Assembly: GCF_047495875.1 (NCBI RefSeq)
Contig: NC_092465.1
Span: 7,303,160 to 7,367,159 of the forward strand
From: Pithys albifrons albifrons
Taxonomy: Eukaryota > Chordata > Aves > Passeriformes > Thamnophilidae
Direction of reading: 5' to 3'
DNA length: 64,000 bases
Shown: piece after piece, positions 1 through 11,475 of the stretch
Layout of the letters: every line of letters begins with the position of its first letter
Numbering within the stretch: the stretch's first letter is position 1
Notes under the pieces: generated by a model
Databases searched by the model: none
What the model was told of the DNA's origin: nothing
What the model saw: only the letters and a program-made list of their open reading frames with translations
Program-made: the position numbers and the translations under genes

Positions 1-2075
1 CCAACTGGACTGGAGCTGTTTAAGGTTTTCATAGTCTTTTACCAAAGCCTCTGCATTCTGCTGTCATCCCTTGTAGTACCTGTCTAGGAGCAGAGGAAAA
101 TCCCTGGACACTTGCAATAACCTTCCTGCTTACTTTTTGTTTGTACTGAGATGCTTGGAAGTTGGAACCTGCTCATCTCATATCTTTCCCCTTGTTTAGG
201 AAGATTATGGCACCTGTATAGAGCTGATGCTCTCGAGTTCCCAGCCTGGTGCCAAATTCAGCTGCCAGTGAGCTGAAGGGCTGCCATTCCCCATTGCTTT
301 TTCTCCAGCATTTCTCAGCCTCAGGCTATAAGTAGAGGTAAAATTCATGATTTTCCATGTTTAAAAAGTGGATTACTGTGCAGTATTTCTGGGGCCAAGA
401 GGAGATCAAACAAATGAAAATCATTGTGTGCATCTGGTCTTCAAGGTGTTTGGCTGGAATGGGAAGCTCCTGTGTCTGGACTCCTGGCTCTGAGGCTCAC
501 TTGTTTTTAATCTGATGATTGTTTAATGTAAATGGTGTGTCTAATACTGAGAGCTGAGCTGAGCATCAAGTGGAAGTTATTTCCTTCTGTCTTGCTCTTT
601 GCTCAGTACCATGAGCTCAGTGCTGAGACATGTAGGGCAGGTCAGTCCTGAGCATTTGTTTTGTACAGAACGTCAGATAGTCAACAAATTATTGCTTGAA
701 AAAAGGCATTTTTTGTTTCTGATTGTTGAGTAGGCAGTTCTGTATTTGAGTTTTCCAGTTGCACAGGTAAAACCCCTCTTTTATAGACTAAAATCTCAGC
801 ACTGGCTTTATTTAATGTATAGATAACATATATATATAGATTGTATTCAATGACATTTTTTAACCACCTAGGACTGTCCACTGCAGTTCAGTCCATAGGC
901 ATTATGTCAAACACATGTTTCTTTGAGCAGCTTTTTGTGAAACACAAAAGCAAACAAATGAAAAGGATGTATTCACAACTTCTCAGGCTCCATAAAAACT
1001 TCATTACTTGCTATGGATGGTCTCTGAAACTTTCAGGCATAATACAAATGAAGATAATGTACTATGGGTTTTGACAAATATAGAAGTTTCAAAATAATTA
1101 AGAATGCAAACTACTGATTAAAAGTTTTTGAAATGCAGCATCAATTTATGAATCATCTGCCCATTGGTCATAATGTACAGGAAAATTAAAAATTAGATGA
1201 AGAATATTAATTAAAGAAGATTAAAAGAAAAATGCTACTTATCATAAAAGCAAATGGAATGTGCTCATTGTTGAAGAGAAATTCTAACACTTTAATATGG
1301 ATATAAGCTTATGATGTGTGTTTCACTCATAACTGCAATATGTGGAATCTGAAACAAGCACAATGTGCTCCAGAACTGGCAATTCCTTACAGGATTGAGA
1401 TTCTTCAGTCAGCCACTGCTTTTTGAATTGGGCAGTCAAATTCAGAGCCTGAATTCCAAATGGATTCTTTAGTTCAAGATTTTGCGAAACAGAAGTTCTG
1501 CCTTTATTTGTAGTCCTTTAGAGAGATATGTCCATAATGCTGAGGATATTTTGTTTTAATATGAACTCTTCAGTATTCCTGTTATTGGTAGCTTTCTGTT
1601 TTATAATAGCAAAAAATAACTGTTGTTTAGTGTTTGGGACCAGAAAATCCTAAACATTGTCCAGAAGAACCCATTTGATTTTGAGAGGTCAGACAAACAT
1701 TTATCTCTCTGGTCAAATTTTTCAAGAAAGATGATAGTATTTGGAGCATGTAGCAAAGGTGTCCTAAGTTTAAAATCTCCCTGTAATGTGTGAATGAAAG
1801 TGCTACCTTCTGCTAATGCAACTTTCATTAAAGCTCCAGGTAGTTTACGGAAAGGAAAATGTCTTTTAGGAACCACTTGTGAGTGGGAGAGAAGAGGAAA
1901 TGAGGTCTCTCCTTCTAGCAGTATTGATATAAACTTTTCTTTCTGAGGAAAGATTCCCATTTTTTTCCCATTCATATCTCTTTAAATGATTGGAAGAGTA
2001 AATTACCCCACTAACAAAACCTAATACCTCATATCTGTATTTCATCTACCAGAGTCAAACTCAAGGCTCTGCCTT
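1..2075. other. Unique non-coding DNA
   Basis: No gene or named repeat recognised. The sequence is AT-leaning with stops in every frame. Small simple-sequence points are an (AT)n run at 828-838 and an A-rich stretch around 1080-1330. A minus-strand open stretch at 1601-1975 (124 codons) has no acceptor-like start, no recognisable motif and an unremarkable composition, so I treat it as chance. The segment could be intergenic or intronic; nothing inside it decides which. Confidence 0.6.
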
Positions 2076-2395
2076 CACAGAATCGCAAAACATGCTGAGT
2101 TGAAAGGAACGCACAAGGATCACTGAGTCCATCTCCTGGCCCTGCACCTCCCAGAATAATCTCTTCCATAACTTTACTGGGCACTGAAGTGAGACTGACA
2201 GGCCTGTAGCTTCTGGGGTCCTGCCTCTTGCCCCTGTTGAAAGCTGGAACAATGTTTGCCAGCTTCCAGTCAGCTGAGACCTCTCTGGATTCCCAAGACA
2301 GGTCAAAATCATCAAGAGAGGTTTTGCACTGACCTCAGCCAGCTCTTGAGGATTCTGGGATAAATCCCCTGAGGCCTGACTGGTCTGTGATGGAG
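2076..2395 (-). mobile_element. CR1 LINE fragment, internally deleted (RT piece joined to 3' tail)
   Basis: Read on the minus strand, 2395 down to about 2150 encodes, through frameshifts, the N-terminal part of a CR1 reverse transcriptase. An ELAEVSAKPL stretch comes first, then a degenerate W-K-L-A-N block, then NYRPVSLTSVP-like and KVMEEIILGG-like residues. From about 2147 the reading jumps straight into the typical CR1 3' tail (GAGATGGACTCAGTGATCC, then TTCCAACTCAG-like) and ends at 2076 in the terminal ATTCTGTG octamer. In an ordinary element well over 1 kb of palm, thumb and 3' coding sequence separates these two blocks. The open stretch at 2061-2525 is only a frame shadow. The copy has no intact RT and is dead. 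CR1 identity is from recalled family sequence; the deletion is seen directly. Confidence 0.88.
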
Positions 2396-5300
2396 TGTGT
2401 GCAGAGCTGAAGTGTTTGGAGTGTTGTCCTGAGGCAGAGTTTACTTTTTTCTTAGAGTACAGAGAGCTGGGTAGCAAATGTGATTCAGATTCTGAAGCTC
2501 GTTTGACTAAGTCTGTTGGTAACACATTGCACAGACATGCCTGGCTGAAAAGAGGCCTGTTTACTTCTCACCTACAATAGCATCAGAACACAGCAGTGGA
2601 TGAGAGTGAAATCTAGTGGAGGAGAACCATTTCTTTGCTAAGCTGTACCAGCCTGCAGCTGTTCACTGGGGAAAATGTGTGTGCAGATGGGGCTGGAGGC
2701 TGCTCAGTGTGGATGAAGAGTGAGTTGCCAGGCAAGGGATGCTCATTTCACTGCCAGGTGACCTACTCTGCTTGCAATATTGGCCAGTGCTGTATGTGGT
2801 AAAAGGTTTTATTGCTGGTAAAATCTGAGCGAAAAATAAACAGCCTGTAGTATGCAGAAATGCACATCAGAGGGTTATCACTCCTTGCACTGCACGTCTG
2901 TCTCATCCCCTTTTCTTCTAACATCCATATGTTCTGGGTACCTAAACACCTCTTCTACCACAGAAGTGACATTTTTCAGTAAAGGAATTAAAGTGCTGAG
3001 AAACTGAGGGAATTGTACGAGGTCATACAAGAACTTGTGATTAAACACATGATTGAGCCTTTATTTCTTGGGTTAGGCAGGTCCTCTATGCAGTGTCCTG
3101 TGCAACCTTGATGGATGGAGAACATCCTGTAGGTATCACCCTCAATATCTTTCAGGGAAGGCACACTGCCTTGGGTTGAGCTGGCAAAACGCCAAGACAG
3201 AGAAAAAGGGTTCCTCTGTAACCTGTGCTGGTTCAAATCTGAGAACTCTTTTCCTCAAATCGAGCACCCCTTGCAGAGTGTGAGTTGCCAGCAGTGCACT
3301 GAAGTATTTGCACTGTTTTCTGGACTCCTGCAGCTCTTACCTGCAACAATGTATAGACACAACAGAATGCCTAAAGGTTTTCCTATTTGTCTTTTCTGCT
3401 AATAAAGGGCTGAGAAGTGCTGTGAATCAAAAGATTAGCTACAATGACACAGCTGTCACAGCGAGCTATTCTGCATCCTGCTGTGCTGGCATTGCTTTGT
3501 GTTGGAAGAATGAGTTGTGATGTGGGGACAGGTAAAGCGTGTTGTTGCTTCAGAGTAAATGAATGCTACAAAGTGTCCATATGCATGATTTGGACACGTT
3601 TCCCGGATTGCCAGGGAAGGCAAGGAATGACCAGTGCGGGAAAGCTTTCCTACAACATTTATGGCAGCTTGGAGAATTTCTCATCTGTGATGTTTTTATA
3701 ATTGCTGTGTTATAGAGTTGGTTGAACATTTACCCCATTGTAATGTTTTACCACTGAAAAATAATGATTTCACTAGCAAAGTATATCTCTGCTTGTAAAC
3801 TTGTCTGTGAAATTCTTTTGAGGGTACTCATTTTGGTAAGATTGAAAATGTGCAAAAATAGAGTTACTCAGCTATTTGAATGCAGATACTGCAAAATTAG
3901 GAATGCTAAAAATATTTCTCTCAAAACAAAAATAAAAAGGCACAGAATTCAGAAATTTTTGCTTAACTTGTGTGCAATGAAATTATATTCTAAAATGTCA
4001 AATTTTCTCCACAGATGTTATTTTCTGCACTTAGCGCTTTCCTGTAAGTCTAGACGACATCATTCTGTCAACACCCTAATGAGAAAATGAGCATGAAGAA
4101 TATCAGGCTTTTCTCATCCACGTGCAAGGTTTGCATGATCTCTGTGGCCCTTGATTGTCTGTAATGCTGCTGTGTTGTCACTCCCCTCAGAGCCTGGTAA
4201 AACACTAATTTTGAATGCTTTGAATGTTAAGTTTGTTTTGGGACAAGACATCCTTTCACCAAAAGGGCCTATTGCCTATCTGGCTTCAGAGTAGAAGGAC
4301 GTACATAACTCAAAATTCTGCATTGTTCAGGCTGTCCTGACCTTTTCCCGCCCCAGTCATGAAAAGCCTTCAGCTTTGACACTCACCTCTGATCTGGCTC
4401 CTGTTTCTGTCAAACATAATTCATTAGTCTGTGTTCCCTACATACAAAATCTGTCAGTGGAATAGCACTAGGATATGTTGGCATGATTACTCTAAAGATG
4501 TAGTGTAGTGTGGTGGGAGCTCTGTCACACATATTTATCAGCATACCTATGTGTTTGGTGATAATGTGTACTCATCTGTCTGCAGTATTAGTCAGGAAGT
4601 GGTCTCAGATCAAAGTCTGTAATTTCTTTAAAAACTCTTTCATTTTCTTCTGCATCTAAAAGCCATTCTGTTCTCATCCAGTTAAAAGACAAGGTGGTTA
4701 CCTTTAACCATTTGTAGTTTGTAATAAAATAGAAGAGAACGCAATTAATATAAGGTGACCATTGCTTGTGCCTATTAAAATGTACAGCTTTTGGTTGGAG
4801 GCAGGAGTTGTAGAGGCATTTCACCATTACAACAAGCATTCTTTCCACTGCTCGGTACCTCTGTGCTTTCCAAACAGCTTCTCACTGTATTGTCTGGAGA
4901 GCTGTAGCCCCTGTGGGTGCTGCAGCTGCTGCACGTGCTGTCTGTTGCTTTAGTCATGATCTTCTTGCAGTCACCTTGTGCCTCTCATCAAGTGATTGTC
5001 TGTCTTGTTCAGCTGTGAGAGCACTCGACAGGCAGTTTGTGGGTGCCTTTCCCAACAAGGTGTCAATACAACTCCTCCATGTCTCAGTCACTCCAGTCAT
5101 TCAATATAAATGTTATGAAGACACATCAATATCTAAAGAACTTTCTCTCCACAAAATGCTTTGATGCTTTTGATATGTGTTTCCTTGCTCTCAGGAGACT
5201 TTATTCAAGGTTAAGGAGTTTTAGGAGAAGCTTGGGGCCATTTGCTGTCTAGTTTGCAAGAAGATTGTGTGAGAACAGCAGCTCTTCTTCTCTCATGGAC

Positions 5301-7239
5301 TAGGCTAGGCCTAATTAAAACTATACTTCTTAGATTTGAGTGTTCAATTCTGATCAGCATCAACCTCAAATGAGTCCTAAAATGAGCAATTACACTTCAG
5401 AGTCAAACATGACCAGCTGGCCCAGCCATATGAGTCTGGTGATTCTCCACAGGCTTGTTTTGACTGATTTTGAAGGTGTCTCTGATGAAATGCCAAAAAT
5501 GAACAGAGCCTTTGCTACAAGGGGACTTTCATCAACTGGGGACCTCAGATGAGTCATTTAATTGAGGTCAATCACTGCTGTCTTGGATAACCATACGATG
5601 CCACATCCCAGGTTGACTGGCCTCATGCTGCACAGTAAAAGCACTAGTAAAGAGTAGGTTTAGATAAAAGACTTATCTAACACTGCAGGTGCTATTTATG
5701 TCTTCTGCAGAGAGCCCTTCTTTGTTCTGGCATTGCTGTTTTGACACAATTTTATCCAAGCACTTCCTGTACGTGAGCATTAACAGCAACAGAAGGTGGA
5801 ACACATCACAACTCTCTTGACAGAAAATGCCTTTCAAAAATCTTTCCAGAGAGTATTCACTTTGCTCTAAATCCCTTCCACTCCAGTGAGATGCCTGGGA
5901 AAGAACCTTTTATTTTAATACATCCTTTTCTTCTTTAAAATGCTTTTTTAAAAGCTGAAACTCCTTGTTTGTCCCTTTTCTCTGGTGCACCTGAACAGCA
6001 CTGGATTTTTCTTCAAAGTAATATGCTTAAGGGTTTTTTCCCTCCATTTTTAATATCACAAAATGCTTCATTTCAGCTCTGGTCTGTGCCTTGCCTTAGC
6101 AAATTTGCCATTAAAAGCCTACTGCTACTTTTTATCATACTGGATCAGTTGCTTAGCAGGTATAGATACCGTGAGAGATGCCTCAGGTGAGGGGTCAGCT
6201 GTGAGGCCCATCAGGCTGTGGGACAGCTGGAGTGCATGAGCCAAGTGACAGCAGTTCAAGGACAGACCCACCAGGGCCCTGGTCTGACACTCCTCTCTGC
6301 CTGCCTACCCACCTAATCTGAGGTTCCTGGAAAGAGAAAGTGGATTTCTTTTCCCACCAAACTCCCAGACACTGCATCCATGAGATTTTGCTATTCTCAA
6401 ACTAACTTTGGGAGCTGCAGCTTTGCAGGAATCTGGCCCAGAGAGGCAAGAGGAGGCTGCATGCATCAATCCTGGAGAGTTGCATGTTGGCAGCTCTGTG
6501 GCAGCTTTCAATGATGTGGGGCTGATCAAGAACAATAAAGTTAGGGATGATCTGAAGAAAAGAAAAATGAAGTCATTTGGAGCAGTTTTATTCTAATAAA
6601 ATACAAATCTTCTGTTAGAAACCAGAAAATCTGTCCAGCAGAAAGTTCTCAGTGTTTTGCTGGTGCTCTGAATAAATTTGCCACCTTTCATTGATTTCAG
6701 TTTTTCAAATAATTTCAATACCAAACCCACATCAGTAGATTATTACATTTATTTCTAGTTCTTTTGGTGTTTAGAAAAACTTGTTACTTTTTTGGTTTGG
6801 TATATACACCTAAAGATGCTAGAAAAGGAAGTCAAGCTCCTTGTCCTTGCTGTGACCCTGCTGGAGCTGGTGTTTGCTCGGGGTGTTGGTGCTGGGCCAG
6901 CCTGGGGCACTCACCATATTGCTTCTCTGAGTCCCTTCCTGAGTCGCTTCTTGGAAAAGTGCAGCCATTTCTTATGCAAAAAAGGAAGAAAGCACATTGG
7001 AAGTCTAAAAAAGCAAAGCGTGATTAGTTTTAAAGGATATCACAAAAAGTAAAAGAAAATGATGACCAGTTTTGAACAGGGGAAGCGAGAGACAAGAATT
7101 TATACACTTCTAGCTGCCTTTCAAATGGAAAAGGGCATAAAGCCCCCTGTGTGCTGATTTGCCTGCAAGAGAAGACAGGTTGGCTGGATAAAAAATAACC
7201 TCTCGTGCCCCTCAGTGGGCTGTGAAACCACCCACACCA
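2396..7239. other. Unique non-coding DNA
   Basis: No exon, RNA gene or named transposon recognised in about 4.8 kb. A tRNA B-box-like GGTTCAAATCT at 3229-3239 has no matching A box or cloverleaf. A minus-strand open stretch at 4588-4848 ends in a charged C-terminus but has no convincing splice acceptor. The stretch 6180-6500 and that at 6840-6960 are mildly GC-rich. 4910-4960 is rich in CTG/CTGC-type triplets but is not a clean microsatellite. The part from 6760 leads up to the CpG island. Confidence 0.55.
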
Positions 7240-7362
7240 AGGCCGGTGAGACACACCGTCGGGGTGTGTGTACCCGAGTGGCTTCGGTGCCGCACTCCCA
7301 GGCGGGGCCGGCCCCGCGGCATCCCCGCTGCGCTCGTTCCAGCGTCGCTGGCGACGCGCGGG

Positions 7363-7494
7363 AGAGCCCCGGTGTGGCACAGGGACCGCGGCAACGCCGA
7401 GCTCGGTCCCCGCCAGGGGTCAGCAGAGCCCCAGGGTGGCACAGGGACCGCGGCAATGCCGAGCTCGGCCCCCGCCAGGGGTCAGCAGAGCCCC
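7363..7494. repeat. 62-bp tandem duplication in the CpG island
   Basis: AGAGCCCC recurs at 7363, 7425 and 7487, a spacing of exactly 62 bp. The two full units (7363-7424 and 7425-7486) are near-identical, sharing GGCACAGGGACCGCGGCAA and CGCCAGGGGTCAGCA, with only a few substitutions. A third copy begins and breaks off after AGAGCCCC. The low divergence suggests a recent duplication. Confidence 0.93.
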
Positions 7495-7586
7495 GCGAAC
7501 GCCGCGCCGGAGCCGCGGACACCGAGCGACCGCCGGGGCACCAACACGGCTCGTGTGTCAGGGCAGCTCGCTCTGGTGCTGCAGGA

Positions 7587-7639
7587 GATAAAAGGAACAC
7601 AGAACCGACGCCACACTGAATAATGGTAGTGGCGTAAGT
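7587..7639 (+). promoter_or_regulatory. TATA-like box plus splice donor: candidate start of a non-coding transcript
   Basis: GATAAAAG at 7587-7594 lies about 40 nt upstream of GGC/GTAAGT, a perfect donor core at 7634-7639. A start site about 25-30 nt after the TATA-like box would give a very short first exon ending at 7633. The motifs are seen; transcription is inferred. A donor consensus arises often by chance, so confidence is low. Confidence 0.25.
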
Positions 7640-7640
7640 A

Positions 7641-9710
7641 ACGGCGATATTTATTTTGTAAAAAAACCGTTTCTTCAAACACGTTTTGATACTCTACAGA
7701 CCAGGTGTCAGTGAGCTGTGTTTCTGGAGTGATTCTTACATCGGAGCTGGTGTATCCCCACTGTAAGTGTATCCCCTGGCCTTCTTCCTTCCAGTGTGAA
7801 AAATGCTGCAGAGCCTTTAAAATCCCTATTTCATGCTTCCCTACTTACTTATTCCTAATGAAGCACATGAATTCATAATGTGTATTAAGATAACATAGAT
7901 TTCTGACCTAAAGCAGGAAAAAGCAGAATGGCAACTACTTGGCCTTTGCCGATAACTTTGTTGGTTGTAAAGGAAAAATCAAAATTCATATGCTTTACAG
8001 TGAATTTCCAGCAGCTGTCAGCTGCTTCCCAAAACCTCATCACTCTACTTGCACATGAATTTTATACCTAACTTCTACATTAAAGAATTTACGACAGTTC
8101 TCAGTCTCTCTCTGTTAACCATGGATGAAGATGTGCTGTCTCACAGCCCTTTAATCCTTATGTGTCAGTCCCTGCTTTTCAAAAGTTGTGTGAGTAGTTA
8201 TGTATTAGCCTAAATGTGCCTCTTTGCTTTCTCCCATCTGATGAGAAAAATTTTGAAACTCAGAAATGCTTTGTTTTAGAGATGTTCTAACATACACGTT
8301 GTTCACACGTTTATAGGAGGTTTTGAAGTATACTATTCTTTTTAATATTGAAGCCAATAATGCCAGTATGTAGACAGAATTAGAACTGTTGAAACTATTT
8401 TCAGAAGTTGCTTGGGTGTCTGGAGAACTGTTTTATTAGAAGGCAAGGACAATGAATAATCTCTGTCTTTCATATCTACTTTTGTGCTATAGAACTTTCC
8501 ATTTACAGCTCTCAGAACATTTTCTTTTCTGTGACTCAAACACTTTCATGATCCTTCTCATTTATAGACACTTCTGTAAGATGAGTCACTTCTTGTTAAT
8601 GACTGGCAGAGCTAGTAGGAAATCCCTTCATGATACTCTAGAATTTAGGAAGATCTATTTATCTCCTTTGAAATTAAAGTGCATCTTACCATTGTCCTTA
8701 CCAGGACATTTCTCCTTTGAATGTGTTAATGTACAGTAAATTAATTTCTTTTCATTTTTTCCCTTACTCTACCTAGAGCATAGGGGAAATTGTTGGGTAT
8801 TACAGTGTATTACCCTTCTTTTCCTGCTTGCACAGGTGTCTCCAGACACAAGTCCTGTGTTGCAGTGTGATACATGTTATGTGTCTGTACCTGGGAAGTG
8901 GTTCAGAGAGCTCATCTGATTACTGCAGGTCTAAACACGCCCCTGGAGAAAATGTAGAGCAGCTGATGTGCTGTCCTTGTCCAAGTGCTCCTGCCCTCCC
9001 TGTGGAGCTTGTTTGTCATGACAAACATGTCAGAGGTTGCTTTGATAATGAGATTTTGTCTTAAGTTAGGCCAAAAATTAGATATGATCATCTTTATGTA
9101 AGCAACAGGAACAGCTCTGTAGTCTCAAATTCCCCTGTCCAACCTCCATATCTCTTTTACTTTAGTAGATCACTCAAGCACAATCATTTGCATTTTGGAT
9201 GTATTTTTCAGTATTTTTTGAGTAAAAGATTTTCTTATTAATAGTTGAATTCAAACAGAGAGTATATCAGCTGATCATTCTATTGATCTTCTCCAAAAAG
9301 ACACTTCACTAGTGAAAATGTATTGAATTTAATCAAAGTGGCAGAATAGTTAGAAACAAGAGGTAATGAGGTCTCAGCATTTTTTCTTTTAGTCTTTATT
9401 TGCTAAAATCTTAAGATCTTGAGCATAAGTGAGAGAAAGAAAGATGGATAGGAAAAGGCAATATAATGTAGTAGAATTAGTTTTAATTTCCTTCACATAA
9501 TATATGTGGAATCTTGACATCTTGCTGTGTACATTTAGAGGATGGAGTACTCAAAGAAGCTGAGCTTTTCCCTCTTCACATTGATCCAGTAAAGTTCAAC
9601 ATAACCTATCACCTGGCCAAAAGCTCATTACTGTGTTGAGTCAGCTGCACAAGCAGTTCTCCTTCTGAATGTGCTGATCCTACGAAGTCATAAATTATTT
9701 TAAATCTTTT
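7641..9710. other. Unique non-coding DNA downstream of the CpG island
   Basis: CpG density drops abruptly after 7690. No named repeat or coding exon recognised. AT-rich unique sequence with short chance ORFs on both strands; if the island is a plus-strand promoter, this would be its first intron. Confidence 0.5.
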
Positions 9711-9734
9711 TGTTGTTTGTTGTTGTTGTTGTTT
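9711..9734. repeat. (GTT)n microsatellite
   Basis: About seven GTT units, with one imperfect TTTGT interruption near 9717. Confidence 0.9.
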
Positions 9735-11427
9735 TAGCCAGAAAAATATGAGCACATCTATCACTTCTGCAGGATTATGTTTCTTGGAGTTCACACAAAT
9801 CAGTTTACAAATGGAAGTGTGAGGGCAAGGATGACCTTCAGCTCCTTGCTGAATCAGTAGCACTACGTGTTTGTGTCCAGGGAGGAGGAGAGAAACAACA
9901 AGTACTGTTCTAAGAGCACAGAAAGTAGGGAAACCTTAGTGGTGTTATTGTGGTGTGGGAACAGCAAGGGGACAAATAACTGGTCTCCAAAACAAACCCA
10001 GACCATCTTGTCCCTGGCTCTGACTACATCTGCCATTTGTTGTGTCTGGTCAGGGGTGGCCCTCAGGGCAGAGTGGCAGAACACGCAGGCACCTGTATGT
10101 CCAGGCATATCTGGCATACAGCAGGCACCTGGCAGGAGCCAGGCTCCAGCAGTTTGGCTTTCCTGGCAGCTCTGTAGAGGGGAGGCTGGCTCAGAGGACA
10201 GGCATGCCCACAGCTGTGCTTCAGTGTGCCCTGTGCAGTCAGCCTGAGCTCTGTTCCCCTTGTGCTTTCAGAGCTGCGAGCATCCCATCTTCAGGACTGC
10301 CTGGGAGCTGAGTAACCTGAGAGCAATGGGAAGTCAGCACTGTCTGAGAATAAAGGGTTTTATAACTGACTTTTAAAGGGCTTCTCAGTGTGTCTCTCAT
10401 AAGACTCAAATAATCCCTGATGATACATCAGTTTTCACAGGGTTTTTAGGTAGATAATCATACTGCTCTGGAACAGACTGTTCTGATTAATTCTGTAGGG
10501 AATAATACACATCTGAGCTACCTTTCCACCAAAAAGTTTCAGTGGAAAACTGCATAGATGATTGACAAAGTTGTGCCAATGGAAATTTGTGAGACCTTGC
10601 CAGGTCTCCTGTACAGGGCAATGGCATTAGACAGTCTTGTGGCTTGATGTGGTGCTTGCAAAAAGTGAAGCCTGACTATTCAATTATATCAAATGGTGTC
10701 CTCCGGAAAAGGCTTGTCCTAAGCAAACCTACAGCTAGGGGTCTCTGTGTACTTGTAGGAGGCAGCAAAATGACAGGTAAAAATGTGCATCAGAACTCAT
10801 TTGTCACTCTCAGAAGTTTGTCTTACAGTGTATTGGAATGATTTTCTGATTCCAGATAGGTAAAATGCAGACTTTCTGTTTCTGTGGTGCACACACTTAG
10901 GCTCACTCCTCATAACACTGTTCTTTGTGTGGTGCTGCATTATACATGTACCAGTACAGAGATGATTGTTGTGGGCATGTCATTCCTTGGCTTCTCTGGG
11001 ATTTAAGGCACTCCTTCGTGGGCTACCTGGCAAGAGAGGTCAGGGGATGTCTGGGTGGTTGAGCCTCTGAAATGCTCAAAACAGCTACTACCCTCTATAA
11101 CTTTGGTTAGGAGTGTTTTACCAGAAAGCGTCACTTAAGGTGAGGCAAAGGGCTCAGAGTTTAGCCATGTTAGTGATGCAAGCTCTTTCTTTCTGCAGGT
11201 CCTTCTGCAGAGGCCTCACAGACATCACAAAGGCTGTGTATCCATCTTTAGCCAGAGGTAGTGACACTTCCTTTCAGAGAAAGAATTTGTCTTCAGGAAA
11301 AAAGTTTGGCTGATCAAAATGCAGTATTACTAATTTGATTCCTCAGCAATGATACACAGCATAAAAACTGGGGTGCACTTGTGTCAGAGAGAGGAACCCA
11401 GCACTGAAGCCATTTACATGGATCCAT
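9735..11427. other. Unique non-coding DNA, locally GC-rich
   Basis: 10040-10320 is GC-richer than its surroundings and holds overlapping open stretches on both strands (up to 126 codons at 9867-10247). None shows splice sites or a recognisable domain, so I read these as effects of composition. No transposon recognised. Confidence 0.5.
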
Positions 11428-11475
11428 GGCACAGCCAGGAATGGAATCCCTGTTTCCTAATTCAAAGTGCAATGG
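11428..11475 (-). repeat. MIR/CORE-SINE-like fossil
   Basis: GCACAGCCAGGAATGGAATC followed by CCTGTTTCCTAATTCAAAGT matches, with several substitutions, the reverse complement of the MIR core/3' region (remembered form: CAGAGCCAGGATTCGAACCC). Fewer than 50 bp are alignable by eye, so a chance match is possible. Confidence 0.35.

Larger units (their letters stand above)
7240..7640. promoter_or_regulatory. CpG island, possible promoter
   Basis: This is the only CpG-dense block in the window. By hand count there are roughly fifty CG dinucleotides in 400 bp, while the flanks are almost CpG-free. It contains GGCGGGG and CCGCGG motifs and a 62-bp tandem duplication (7363-7486). At its right edge, on the plus strand, are a TATA-like GATAAAAG (7587-7594) and then a consensus splice donor GTAAGT (7634-7639). 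That order suits a short non-coding first exon. CpG islands in vertebrates usually mark promoters, though orphan islands occur. No obvious coding start follows: the ATG at 7623 runs only four codons to a stop. Direction is uncertain. Overlapping ORFs on both strands, including a 185-codon one on the minus strand, are expected from GC-rich sequence lacking stop codons. Confidence 0.6.

Noticed and set aside
2061..2525. 154-codon minus-strand ORF
   Set aside because: Frameshifted shadow of the dead CR1 fragment, continuing into unrelated flank.
3229..3239. tRNA B-box-like GGTTCAAATCT
   Set aside because: No A box at the right distance and no acceptor or anticodon stem can be drawn.
4588..4848. 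Minus-strand ORF with charged end LLDAEENERVFKEITDFDLR
   Set aside because: No convincing acceptor or polyadenylation signal and no known family; only about 28 residues look protein-like.
7121..7678. 185-codon minus-strand ORF over the CpG island
   Set aside because: GC-rich DNA lacks stop codons; ORFs occur in several frames on both strands here, and the 62-bp repeat explains the duplicated residues.
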